A program made the translations under genes and the position numbers. Under the pieces are notes generated by a model. It made no database searches. It saw only the letters and a list, made by a program, of their open reading frames with translations, and had not been told where the DNA came from. Positions 13,716 through 21,030 of a stretch of 21,030 bases of DNA are shown here, in pieces. The DNA comes from Bacillota bacterium (GTDB taxonomy: Bacteria; Bacillota; Clostridia; Acetivibrionales; DSM-1351), in assembly GCA_023416275.1 (NCBI GenBank), contig JAEZIB010000101.1, positions 1 through 21,030 of the forward strand, given 5' to 3'. How positions within the stretch are numbered: the first letter of the stretch is position 1; every line of letters starts with the position of its first letter.

Positions 13716-14819
13716 TTATTTTAAGCTCCTACCAATATATAAATTATTTCCTTCAAAAGTAGAACCTGTGAATTCCACATCGTATAAAGTATTACCAAAA
13801 TTATTAAATACATTATTTTTGAAGTTGCACTTTAAGAATTTTATACCCTGTGAAGAATCCAAACTTATAAATGATGCATAATCATAAGCTACTGTATTTT
13901 CGGATAATTCACACTTTTCAAATACTATATCTGTTGAATAATATAGGCTTATCAAACTATAGTCCTGACATTTTCTGAAGATACTATTTGTAAACATAAA
14001 ATTTTTACAGGAGTCAATCTGCATTATTCCTGTAGTACATTCTTCAATAACTGAATTAGTAAAAGTTAGATTTTCAGATTTTGTCGCAGTTATACCAATA
14101 GTACCGCAACCATAAAAAATGCTATCCGATATATTTATATTTTTTGTAGAATCAAAATTCAGAACTCCACCACTACAATATCCCGTTTCGATAGTATGTC
14201 CTGCCTTAATATTGTTAATTGTTATATTGTTGCAAACATTAAAGGTTAGTACATCTGCATATCTTGGCTCAACTACTATTTCAACAGGTTTACTTCCTAT
14301 TCCCTCAAGTGTTAAGTTCTCAACGCTACTTATTATCAGTTCTTTACCGTCATATACATCTTCCCAACTAACATTCGATCTATTGCTAATATTTTGCTTT
14401 ATTTTAGATAGGTTATAAATTCCAGGCTTTAACTTTATTTTCTTATTTGATCCCAGTTGATTATATAGCTCATCAACATTTGATACTGTAACCTCTTTTA
14501 CCTTGGTCTCAGGTTTTTTGCCTAGATAAACGCTATTATTTATAGCATCCCAGGTAAATTCTTTACCTAACAGCTTACTTATTGTTTCAATAGGCAAGCA
14601 TACATACCCATTTGAAATAAATGGTTTAGTTATTTTCCCATTTAAGTCAGTTGGCTGCACTAATTCTCCGTCAACATAAATTTTTATATTACTGTTCTCA
14701 GCGGATGTGTCTTTGTTATCCTGTGCTGCAAAAACATTAAACCCCAATGCTATAACACAAAATGTTACTGTAAATGCAATTCCCGAAAAAAAGCCTTTTA
14801 GCTTATTCTTATTAAACAT
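13716..14819 (-). CDS. Secreted right-handed beta-helix protein with an N-terminal copper-amine-oxidase-like domain
   Basis: 367 residues. A signal peptide (1-31, ending NVFA) is followed by a copper-amine-oxidase N1-type domain at about 44-100. This domain has the IKIYVDGELVQP start, the YVCLPIETISKLLG strand-helix and the WDAINNSVYLG end, and is common as a wall- or surface-associated module in Clostridia. From about 108 the sequence is a string of short beta-strand repeats rich in Asn, Ser and Phe (LTLEGIG, ITINNIKAG, INISDSIFYGCG, LTFTNSVIEEC and so on), typical of parallel beta-helix proteins such as pectate lyases. I see no clear catalytic residues, so lyase activity is not claimed. The ATG at 14819 follows AGGAGG. 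Confidence 0.85.
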   Translation of the reverse strand: MFNKNKLKGFFSGIAFTVTFCVIALGFNVFAAQDNKDTSAENSNIKIYVDGELVQPTDLNGKITKPFISNGYVCLPIETISKLLGKEFTWDAINNSVYLGKKPETKVKEVTVSNVDELYNQLGSNKKIKLKPGIYNLSKIKQNISNRSNVSWEDVYDGKELIISSVENLTLEGIGSKPVEIVVEPRYADVLTFNVCNNITINNIKAGHTIETGYCSGGVLNFDSTKNINISDSIFYGCGTIGITATKSENLTFTNSVIEECTTGIMQIDSCKNFMFTNSIFRKCQDYSLISLYYSTDIVFEKCELSENTVAYDYASFISLDSSQGIKFLKCNFKNNVFNNFGNTLYDVEFTGSTFEGNNLYIGRSLK

Positions 14820-14895
14820 ACACCTAATCCTCCTAGTTTTTGTTATACATACAACATATTACATGTATAATATTAAATCCTATGATGTCTTTTTT

Positions 14896-14917
14896 AAAGT
14901 TACACTATTGTAACTTT
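14896..14917. promoter_or_regulatory. Perfect palindrome upstream of the beta-helix gene
   Basis: AAAGTTACA-N4-TGTAACTTT, 9-base arms, about 77 bp upstream of the start codon. It is not followed by a T-run on the coding strand, so an operator is more likely than a terminator. Confidence 0.5.
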
Positions 14918-15318
14918 TTGTATAAACCACCATTTTTTATATTTAATAACACCCATCTAACCCTTGATTGATTCTGTATATAGCTGGAAATGTACTCTAT
15001 AAATTTATAAAGAAGCTCTTTTTCATGAAACAATTCTTTCTGAAAATAAACAGCACTAGACTAACCTTTTTTACAGGTTGATTTAGTGCTGTTTTATAAA
15101 TAACTGAAATAGCTAATTAGGGCTTGCTGAACGGATAAAGAATATGATTGTAAAATTACATAAGTACAATTAAGTTAATGGCAAAGCTTGGTTAGAATTA
15201 ATTGCTGAAATATAGGTGAAGCTTATGAATGTATGCAGGAAAAGCTACTGGAAGCCATTGGCATACTTAAACACACTTTTATTATAAAAATTAAACCTTT
15301 AATCAATATCCGTCCTGT
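14918..15318. other. Intergenic region between the beta-helix and CotH genes
   Basis: Contains the hairpin at 15049-15093. Between 15180 and 15290 the plus strand shows two short frames (AWLELIAEI, then GEAYECMQEKLLEAIGILKH) that look like one coding sequence broken by a frameshift. They may be the remnant of a lost gene, but I cannot name it. Nothing else is visible. Confidence 0.35.
15049..15093 (-). terminator. Terminator-like hairpin downstream of the CotH gene
   Basis: AACAGCACTA / TAGTGCTGTT form the outer stem and AACC / GGTT the inner one. T-rich sequence follows on both strands. It lies about 225 nt past the CotH stop, so the assignment is tentative. Confidence 0.6.
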
Positions 15319-17607
15319 CTATTCTGCAATTTTCAGTAAAAGTCTAGAAATCAATGCAGCTGCTTCTGCTCGACTTATTTGGGATCTAGGAGAAAATGTA
15401 TCATTGTCATTGATAATATTCTCATTAATTGCCCATCTAATTGGGGTTTCTGCCCAAGTAGAAATTTCTCCTGCATTAAAAATTTCAGCTATGTCATTTT
15501 CTCCTATATAAGAAACATTTACACCTTCAGCTTTCGCATATTTATACAACATTACTATCATTTCTTGGCAGGTAATATTCCCATCAGGATTAAATTTTCC
15601 GTTAGTTCTGGAAATAATTCCTTTTTTATATGCCCACTGTACTGCACCATTATATCCTGCAGTTTTCTTGACATCACTAAATTTTGAAGTTGAATACCCT
15701 TTTAAATCTGCATTTACAAGATACGCAAGCAACGAAACAAACTCTGCTCTGGTGATTTTTGCATTTTGGAAGGAAGCAGAGTTTTTAGTATTATCAACAG
15801 CTTTAGCTGTTTTTGTTTTCTTAACTAGGCTCATATTATCAATAGTAACAACTGTATCATTAAATGTAGCTCCTCCAATTGCAAATATTAGAGCACAGTT
15901 AGAATCTGTTGCCGAAGCTGTTAGTATAGCTTCGTAATGCTTTAATCCATTAGTGGCTTTTACATTATCAGAATAATATGATGAATAAGGTGCATAGTTT
16001 TGTTGAATATTAAATGTAAGTTCCCGTTCTTGGCTGCACTTGTAATCAAATGAAAGCAGGTATTCTGCGCCTTTCTCCATCATAAAACCAGAGAAATCCA
16101 TTTGAGTACACCAAGATTCTGGACCAGCATTTTTAACATCCATAGATATCCCTATATTTTGTGATAGTGTATAGGTCAAATCTACCTCTGGTGAATTTTT
16201 AAGTGCCAGTATTGGACTTATTTCCAGAATATTTGAATCAGCAGTTAGCACTTTGCCCACTTCATTTACAAAAATCCCAGCTTCAAAATCCTTAGTATTA
16301 TAATAATTTGTTAACCACTTTATACGATTATCTAACCAATTACTTAGGTATGTATAATGTTCCTTATATGTGGTAAGTGAAGATATAGGAGTTGGTTCAA
16401 TATATACTTGCTTTCCTAATATTCCATCCCACTTCTCAAAGTTTCTACTATATGATTTAATATTTGCTTCTGCTTCATTAATAACAAATTGTGGCAACGT
16501 ATTATTCTCTTTTTGAAGTTCATTCCAACGTTCTTTTACCAATTCACGGAACCATTTATAAGATAGTGCATGAGTGAACCAAGGATTAGAATTTGCATTT
16601 AAATTTAATATGTGGTATGGATTAAAGCCTATCCAGGAATCACACCCTTTAGTGCAGTTTGCGTTTCCCATACCAAGGTCATAATCCCACATAGGTCCAA
16701 AGCAAAGCTTTTCGTCATCATCCTTATACATATAGAAGCTGTCCCATCCAGCATCAACGTTTTTAATGATTTCATTTCCAATATATATATCAACTAGCGA
16801 ATCAATATCTATGTACTTTTCTACTTCTTTTTTATTGCCTTTCATTAATAAATTATAGGCTTTTGTAATATACTTAGAAATGTAATCTATCTGTTTTTTC
16901 TTTATTGATTGATTTTCTGACAAATCACTTGCAATTACATAAGAAGCTGTATCAACTATAAACATGTTCTCTTTTGTATATCTGGACATTTCAATTAGAT
17001 AACCGTTGTTTTCTATTTCATTTGGCTCTTCTGTTATTTCAACACGGTCTTTACTCACGCTAACTTCTTCGCAGAGTAAGTAAACACCTTGATATTCACC
17101 ATTAACATATAATTCAATAGAACGGCAGTTTGGAGTATAAGGAATAGCAGTTAGGTAATCTGCTATATGATATGTAGTAAGATTTCTTAAAAGTGATCCA
17201 TCAAAATAATTGGCTATCAAACACCAGGATTTCCCTTTATCATTGCCAATGTCTAATATGTTGTGCTTTTCATCAAATTTAATCTTGTAGCTTGCCTTTT
17301 CTGCATACATAGAACTGTTGCCGCGAAGTCTTACAGACATATTATTTTTAGTCATTTCATAATTACCTTTAGCATCAATTATGCTAATTTGCGCTTGAGT
17401 ATAATCCTTGTTAGAATCAATTTTGCTTTCATTATTGGTATTGATTGAAATTATAGGCATTTCATATTGGCTGGTTTTAATATCTGTATCGGTTAATTTT
17501 GTTGCACGACCTACTTCTGCTGCTAATACGTTATTGTTCCCCATGAAGCATGTTACTAAAGCAGTTAAAAATAATACTATTGATGTAAAAGCTAATTTTC
17601 TTTTCAT
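15319..17607 (-). CDS. CotH-type protein with carbohydrate-binding-like and SLH domains
   Basis: 762 residues. A signal peptide is at 1-30. A CotH kinase-like domain covers about 48-440, with VRLRGNSS (92-99), YKIKF (107-111), the LLRNL segment (139-143) and the acidic WDYDLGMGN (307-315). A jelly-roll module resembling CBM4/9 lies at about 470-597 (WCTQMDFSG ... LSFDYKCS ... VTIDNMSLVKK). Three SLH repeats fill 617-762 and would anchor the protein non-covalently to secondary cell-wall polymers. Family knowledge: CotH of B. subtilis is a spore-coat kinase. In cellulolytic Clostridia, CotH domains also occur in surface or cellulosome-associated proteins. Here the layout points to the vegetative cell surface. 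The ribosome binding site GGAGGG precedes the ATG at 17607. Confidence 0.9.
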   Translation of the reverse strand: MKRKLAFTSIVLFLTALVTCFMGNNNVLAAEVGRATKLTDTDIKTSQYEMPIISINTNNESKIDSNKDYTQAQISIIDAKGNYEMTKNNMSVRLRGNSSMYAEKASYKIKFDEKHNILDIGNDKGKSWCLIANYFDGSLLRNLTTYHIADYLTAIPYTPNCRSIELYVNGEYQGVYLLCEEVSVSKDRVEITEEPNEIENNGYLIEMSRYTKENMFIVDTASYVIASDLSENQSIKKKQIDYISKYITKAYNLLMKGNKKEVEKYIDIDSLVDIYIGNEIIKNVDAGWDSFYMYKDDDEKLCFGPMWDYDLGMGNANCTKGCDSWIGFNPYHILNLNANSNPWFTHALSYKWFRELVKERWNELQKENNTLPQFVINEAEANIKSYSRNFEKWDGILGKQVYIEPTPISSLTTYKEHYTYLSNWLDNRIKWLTNYYNTKDFEAGIFVNEVGKVLTADSNILEISPILALKNSPEVDLTYTLSQNIGISMDVKNAGPESWCTQMDFSGFMMEKGAEYLLSFDYKCSQERELTFNIQQNYAPYSSYYSDNVKATNGLKHYEAILTASATDSNCALIFAIGGATFNDTVVTIDNMSLVKKTKTAKAVDNTKNSASFQNAKITRAEFVSLLAYLVNADLKGYSTSKFSDVKKTAGYNGAVQWAYKKGIISRTNGKFNPDGNITCQEMIVMLYKYAKAEGVNVSYIGENDIAEIFNAGEISTWAETPIRWAINENIINDNDTFSPRSQISRAEAAALISRLLLKIAE

Positions 17608-17740
17608 ATTGTCCCTCCTCTAATTAATAAATAACTCATCTTTCACAATTAAAATAAAACTTGTAAAGTATTTAAAATAACTACATTATATTTTTATTCA
17701 CTGTGAAATTTGAATCAAAAGTTAATATATACTATATTTT

Positions 17741-17763
17741 ACTATATATGCATAATATATAGT
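17741..17763. repeat. AT-rich palindrome upstream of the CotH gene
   Basis: ACTATATAT-N5-ATATATAGT, perfect 9-base arms, about 135 bp upstream of the CotH start. In such AT-rich DNA this may be chance. A second, looser pair, CCGTATT (17790-17796) and AATACGG (17832-17838), lies beside it. No gene is visible in 17608-17936 and I see no convincing promoter there. Confidence 0.3.
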
Positions 17764-17865
17764 GTTAGATTTTGTAAAAAAATAATTAACCGTATTCTGT
17801 TCTACTCTTAACATATAATTTCCTATATTGTAATACGGGTTTATTACACAAACTATCAATAAATG

Positions 17866-17906
17866 CAAAAAGGCCCAACTTCGATCTATATCGAAATCAA
17901 GCCCTT
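17866..17906 (-). terminator. Terminator of the STAS-like gene
   Basis: On the minus strand AAGG..TTCGAT pairs with ATCGAA..CCTT (interrupted stem, ATAG-type loop) and runs into TTTTT. It is about 30 nt after the stop codon. Confidence 0.7.
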
Positions 17907-17936
17907 GCCATATTTTATGTACACTACTATGTAGCT

Positions 17937-18293
17937 TTAAATCTTCGCATAAGCCTCTTCTACACTAGTGACCATTTCAAACTCTCCAACTTCTTTTTTT
18001 CCTATTCTATTTACTTGTGACATTGCTATAGCAGAATCCAGCACAACTGAAATTTTCTTTTTAAATGGAGTTTCAGTATAAAACTTCATAATCCTTTCTA
18101 CATATGGGATTACATCTTGTGACACTGCCTTTTGCTCTCGTGCATCAATTATAAGTGCATATTCACTTGAATTGACTTTTGAGCATGCTACACTTAACTC
18201 ATCTAAGTAATTTTTAATTTCTTCCAAACTAAACAAACCAGATATAGTTACTTTTATTACTTTTTTCGCTGCTTCAACCTCAATCTTATACAT
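17937..18293 (-). CDS. Small STAS-like (SpoIIAA-type fold) cytoplasmic protein
   Basis: 118 residues without signal peptide or membrane segment. The order of elements fits a STAS or SEC14-like alpha/beta domain: strand IEVEAAKKVIKVTISG (about 4-19), helix SLEEIKNYLDELSVACSKV, strand YALIIDAREQKAV (about 45-57), helix VIPYVERIMKFYTE, strand KKISVVLDS, and a C-terminal helix. Proteins of this type often act as small regulatory or scaffolding modules; no phosphorylatable Ser is obvious in the usual DSSG position. No partner gene lies next to it. It has a perfect sigma-A promoter, its own terminator and a GGGAGG ribosome binding site, so it is a well-expressed single gene. Confidence 0.8.
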   Translation of the reverse strand: MYKIEVEAAKKVIKVTISGLFSLEEIKNYLDELSVACSKVNSSEYALIIDAREQKAVSQDVIPYVERIMKFYTETPFKKKISVVLDSAIAMSQVNRIGKKEVGEFEMVTSVEEAYAKI

Positions 18294-18358
18294 TCAATAT
18301 CCTCCCACTATCAGAAATTTTAATATATTTACTTACTAGTTTTATATATTCTATCAAA

Positions 18359-18387
18359 ATTATAGATTATATGTCTAACATTGTCAA
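18359..18387 (-). promoter_or_regulatory. Consensus sigma-A promoter of the STAS-like gene
   Basis: TTGACA (18382-18387) and TATAAT (18359-18364) on the minus strand with a 17-nt spacer: an exact match to consensus. Confidence 0.88.
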
Positions 18388-18652
18388 CCATGTGATTTAC
18401 TAGAAACATTATATCTAGTCCTATCTTTTGTCTTGTAAGTTCTCATATTTCAAATAGCTCAAGAGCTTATAACAGTACTATCAGAAATAGTACTTTACGT
18501 CTTATAATTGGCATAGGTCTGTAAAATACTGCATTTATAATACTTAAAAATTTTCTATTTAAACAGCATTATTTGTTTATTTTTGCTAATTTTGTGATAT
18601 GTTTGAATACCTTATCTTAATAGTCCTAGCTCCAATTGTGACGATAATACTA
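18388..18652. other. Divergent intergenic region with two small palindromes
   Basis: AGCTC-N2-GAGCT (18456-18467) and AGTACTAT-N5-ATAGTACT (18474-18494) lie 7 bp apart. They could be operators for either of the divergent genes or the folds of a short RNA. Nothing else stands out. Confidence 0.35.
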
Positions 18653-18681
18653 TTGACTACGATCATAATTAGCAGTAAAAT
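18653..18681 (+). promoter_or_regulatory. Candidate sigma-A promoter of the GNAT-like gene
   Basis: TTGACT (18653-18658) and TAAAAT (18676-18681), 17-nt spacer, about 80 nt before the start codon. Confidence 0.65.
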
Positions 18682-18765
18682 TATTACAATTAATGGTATA
18701 TATTTCTAATTTCATTATGTAATACTGTCTACCATTAAAAATACATGCTATAGGAGGAAAATGTT

Positions 18766-19539
18766 ATGAGTACTGCTGTAAATACTGTATTGTTGAATGA
18801 CGTTGTATTTTGTCCGGTTAGTTTTCAAGACTTATCCTTCGAAATATTAAACCCAAAAGATGATGAGGATGTTAGAGGTGCTGCGGAATGTCTTGCTGAA
18901 TCTTTTGCAGGAGTAGTGGTAGATGGCGTTCATATAAGTGAGCCAATGACTAATGCCTGCAAACTATCAGCAGATGACATGTTTGACTATGTATATGGAT
19001 ATTTGTCTGAGGTAGCTAAACAAAATCTTTGCTATATAGCAAAGGATTTACTTACAGGAAAAGTTGTAGGTGCAATTGCATGTGAAAACTTTAATCCTGA
19101 AGAAGAAATACCTGTTCTTGAAGGTAATATTGCTCCTATGAATATTGTTTTAAATTATCTGGCTGAATTAGATGCTAGGCTTGTGCATACAATTGAACAT
19201 AAGACAGGTAATAATGTCCGTGGCGATGAATATGTACATGGTTTTATGTCAGCAGCAAGACTTAAAGATAAAAAAAGATTTGTTGTAATTAAACTTGTTG
19301 AATGTTTGATTATTGATGCCTACACTAAAGGCTACAAAGGAATTATCGTAGAAGCCACCAATCCTAAAAGCGTAAAAATGAGTTCTGAATATTGTGGTTT
19401 TCACCAGGTTTACGATATTCATGGCGAACCAATATTGGGTAATTATTCAGAGCATCCTGTTTTTAAATCAATTCCGAGGGAAATAGCTACAGAATGTCGT
19501 ATTCTGTACAGACCACTGAATTTTGATTTGGATATATAG
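18766..19539 (+). CDS. GNAT-like acetyltransferase family protein
   Basis: 257 residues, no signal peptide. The segment at about 36-105 resembles the N-terminal half of a GNAT fold of the arylalkylamine N-acetyltransferase kind: a helix (AAECLAESFAG), an EPMT loop, a long helix, then the strand pair CYIAKDLLTGKVVGAIACEN. A helix and strand with YTKGYKGIIVEATNP (about 186-200) and a later CGFHQV segment fit the C-terminal half. A canonical acetyl-CoA P-loop (Q/R-x2-G-x-G/A) is not clear, so activity is uncertain. No biosynthetic partner is adjacent. The ATG at 18766 follows a perfect AGGAGG. The substrate is unknown. Confidence 0.65.
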   Translation: MSTAVNTVLLNDVVFCPVSFQDLSFEILNPKDDEDVRGAAECLAESFAGVVVDGVHISEPMTNACKLSADDMFDYVYGYLSEVAKQNLCYIAKDLLTGKVVGAIACENFNPEEEIPVLEGNIAPMNIVLNYLAELDARLVHTIEHKTGNNVRGDEYVHGFMSAARLKDKKRFVVIKLVECLIIDAYTKGYKGIIVEATNPKSVKMSSEYCGFHQVYDIHGEPILGNYSEHPVFKSIPREIATECRILYRPLNFDLDI

Positions 19540-19546
19540 CTAAAGT

Positions 19547-19577
19547 CAAATGCTATCGTCTTGATAGTTTGGCGTTT
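19547..19577 (+). terminator. Possible first terminator of the GNAT-like gene
   Basis: CAAA..CTATC / GATAG..TTTG (5-nt loop, bulged TG), followed by GCGTTTT. Weak, but 8 nt after the stop codon. Confidence 0.45.
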
Positions 19578-19612
19578 TAAATAAAGCTTTCATTGATAAC
19601 AACTTCTTATAC

Positions 19613-19646
19613 AAAACTACCCGTCCATAATGGTCGGGTAGTTTGC
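19613..19646. terminator. Bidirectional terminator between the GNAT-like and esterase genes
   Basis: ACTACCCG / CGGGTAGT with an inner CCAT / ATGG. A-rich and T-rich flanks lie on both sides, between convergent genes. Confidence 0.85.
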
Positions 19647-19653
19647 TTTATAT

Positions 19654-20610
19654 TTATTTACCAGCGTAGAACTTTAAATAGTTCTCAACATTAGCTCCCC
19701 AGTATACTCCATCGTGTGCGCCTGTGTTTAAGTGATATTGTGAGTCCACACCTTTTGACTTTAATATCTTATTCAGCTGTTCACAACCATCATAAAATTG
19801 GTAGCTGTCGTTATCACCACAATCCAGATACACCTTTAAGCTGGTAAGATCTTTATTCTCGGCTACACGAAGTGGGTCCCTGTCATTTCTAATTTCTTCA
19901 GTAGGATATACGAAGGCCATTGCACTGCCTGAGTAGCCGTCTAAAAATATAGCTGGACTATGTCCCCCCACCTTGCTAAACATATCTGTATGAGCAAAAG
20001 CCATATGCAAAGCTACCCAGCCGCCCATAGACAATCCTCCTATATATCGACCTTCTTTTGATGAAATTGTACTATAATTTGCATCAATATAAGGAATTAA
20101 TTCCTTGTAAAGATAGTCTTCGTACATACCTGTATTAAAATATGATGTTGGAATCCCTCTTTCAACAGGAACCTTTTTTGAATTAATTCCATAGCTATTA
20201 TCAATTTGTGGAGCAACAATAATTAATGGCTCAATCTCTTTTTTTTCAATAAGTTCATCTGCCTTCGTTTCAGCCTGAAGACCAGGGAACCATGTGTCTT
20301 CAGTTCCAGTATATCCATGAATTAAATATAGTACCGGATATTTTTTCTTTTCGTTATATTCCTTGGGCAAGTAAACATTAACACGCATATCCTTTTGTAA
20401 CGCTTCACTTGAGAAAGTGATTTTAGTATATCGATCAGAAGTATTTTGCTGAACTGCCGCTGATTCTACAGAGGTTGATTCCGTAGTTGTGGATGCTGCT
20501 GTTTGTTTTGATGGCGTTGAAGAGGTATTAGTGCTCTGTGAGCTACATCCACTTATTGTCATGATAGCCAATATAGCTATCATAAGGATACTGCTTCTTT
20601 TTGATTTCAT
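19654..20610 (-). CDS. Secreted lipoprotein esterase (esterase D / feruloyl esterase-like alpha/beta hydrolase)
   Basis: 318 residues. A lipoprotein signal peptide ends in ISGC with Cys22 lipidated, followed by a Ser/Thr-rich linker (23-58) that would hold the enzyme off the membrane. The catalytic domain starts at about 60. It has YPVLYLIHGYTG (91-102, oxyanion loop), the nucleophile elbow GLSMGG with Ser194, the acid in DCGDND (Asp266 or Asp268) and the His in GAHDGVYW (His299). This is the Putative_esterase family (Ferulate esterase, Fes, antigen 85 type). Acyl-xylan or feruloyl side-chain removal would fit other carbohydrate-active genes in the window, but the substrate is inferred only. 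The ribosome binding site is GGGGAG and the start is ATG 20610. Confidence 0.92.
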   Translation of the reverse strand: MKSKRSSILMIAILAIMTISGCSSQSTNTSSTPSKQTAASTTTESTSVESAAVQQNTSDRYTKITFSSEALQKDMRVNVYLPKEYNEKKKYPVLYLIHGYTGTEDTWFPGLQAETKADELIEKKEIEPLIIVAPQIDNSYGINSKKVPVERGIPTSYFNTGMYEDYLYKELIPYIDANYSTISSKEGRYIGGLSMGGWVALHMAFAHTDMFSKVGGHSPAIFLDGYSGSAMAFVYPTEEIRNDRDPLRVAENKDLTSLKVYLDCGDNDSYQFYDGCEQLNKILKSKGVDSQYHLNTGAHDGVYWGANVENYLKFYAGK

Positions 20611-20651
20611 ACATTACATCTCCCCTAAAGTATTTAGTTATATCCACTCAA

Positions 20652-20750
20652 CAACTCAACTCATCCATACTAATCCAAGCAATTGTTTTGACAACATACC
20701 ATTGATAATTCTCCAGCACAAATATGCTTCTAGTATGAGAAAGTTGAGTT
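20652..20750 (-). repeat. Dispersed 3'-flanking repeat, copy 3, with inverted ends
   Basis: On the minus strand it starts AACTCAACTTTCTCATACTA, 38 nt after the stop of the gene at 20789. It contains GTGCT and TTATCAATGGT in the family positions, then TGTTGTCAAAA. It ends in an imperfect inverted copy of its start (TAGTATGGATGAGTTGAGTT), so the whole 99-bp element can fold back. A TTGTCA / TAGTAT pair with a 16-nt spacer inside it could promote the esterase gene. Confidence 0.65.
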
Positions 20751-20788
20751 AAGAAATACATTTTAACAATAATTCTAATCAACCTTTT

Positions 20789-21030
20789 TTAATCTTTAGG
20801 AACATCTATATCAAGATCAAGAACTCTTAAGCTTTTTGCAGCATCAAGCCCACTTTTTGTAACAGTTACTTCACCATTTTCTATAAACTCTACTTTTAAA
20901 CCCAAGTATGCAGCAAGAGCTTTGCCTAAGTTTTCAGAACCATGTTCTGGAATTACAATTTTGGGATTTAATTTATCAATAATATATTTTGTTTCTTCTA
21001 GATTCATCTTTGAATTGGCATATTCAGGCT
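20789..21030 (-). CDS. C-terminal end of a metallo-beta-lactamase-fold hydrolase, cut by the window edge
   Basis: The frame stays open to the window edge; the ATG at 21007 is internal because upstream codons continue (PEYANSK before it). About 80 residues are visible. The LNPKIVIPEHGSENLG segment matches the last conserved motif of metallo-beta-lactamase-fold proteins, where the His of PxHG binds metal. After it, LKVEFIENGEVTVT forms the closing strands, and a short acidic tail follows. The metal-binding HxHxDH motif would be outside the window. Specific function cannot be given. Confidence 0.65.
   Translation of the reverse strand, partial: PEYANSKMNLEETKYIIDKLNPKIVIPEHGSENLGKALAAYLGLKVEFIENGEVTVTKSGLDAAKSLRVLDLDIDVPKD

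Noticed and set aside
18599..18709. 36-codon hydrophobic ORF upstream of the GNAT-like gene
   Set aside because: It has no ribosome binding site and spans the predicted promoter of the downstream gene. Ile/Leu-rich ORFs arise easily by chance in such AT-rich DNA.
19580..19605. A fourth copy of the dispersed repeat, suggested by CATTGATAA (TTATCAATG on the minus strand)
   Set aside because: Only the 9-base block is present; the AACTCAACTTT end and the TGCT block at the right spacing are missing.
1..21030. CRISPR array, tRNA or rRNA genes, complete insertion sequences, phage genes
   Set aside because: No regularly spaced repeats with unique spacers, no tRNA-like cloverleaf sequence, no transposase or integrase motifs seen on either strand.

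Overview
The window looks like AT-rich chromosomal DNA of an anaerobic, spore-forming Clostridia-type Firmicute. The reasons are strong AGGAGG-type ribosome binding sites, several near-consensus sigma-A promoters, a CODH-superfamily enzyme and a hybrid-cluster protein (Hcp), and SLH-anchored or secreted surface proteins. A family 4 glycosidase of galacturonate type and a secreted esterase would suit a plant-polysaccharide lifestyle, perhaps close to Ruminiclostridium. That placement is inference.

Layout, left to right. A truncated membrane sensor protein (minus strand, 1-561) diverges from a two-gene operon: a small membrane protein overlapping a KimA-type potassium transporter (1059-3138). 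Then come minus-strand yjbQ (3421-3816), hcp (4027-5679), a GH4 LplD-like glycosidase (5987-7390) and a secreted two-repeat protein (7677-8276). The centre (8447-13305) is one minus-strand transcription unit, read from right to left: a CODH-like gene, a tandem 49-nt leader repeat, then the lipoprotein, permease and ATPase of an Ssu/Tau/Nrt-type ABC importer. Next are a secreted beta-helix protein with a copper-amine-oxidase-like domain (13716-14819), a large CotH/carbohydrate-binding/SLH surface protein (15319-17607), a small STAS-like protein (17937-18293), a plus-strand GNAT-like protein (18766-19539), an esterase lipoprotein (19654-20610), and the C-terminal end of a metallo-beta-lactamase-fold protein (20789-21030, runs off the window).

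The most interesting region is 8447-13426. The gene that would be annotated as CO dehydrogenase lacks one canonical C-cluster cysteine (Asp381 in its place) and most of the histidine proton relay. It resembles the deviant CooS-V type, which carries an Fe/S/O hybrid cluster and does not oxidise CO. It is co-directional with an importer of unknown substrate and sits in the same 21 kb as a true Hcp. Between enzyme and transporter are two perfect copies of a 49-nt sequence. Each can fold into a small structured RNA, each ends in GGAGG, and each is followed by an ATG: the first starts an 8-residue minigene, the second the binding-protein gene. This looks like a tandem translational RNA switch that I cannot match to a known class. 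A dyad centred near -62 lies upstream of the strong promoter of this unit.

A second observation is a degenerate intergenic repeat family (three copies: 3163, 10087, 20750). Each copy lies just downstream of a stop codon, in the same orientation as the upstream gene.
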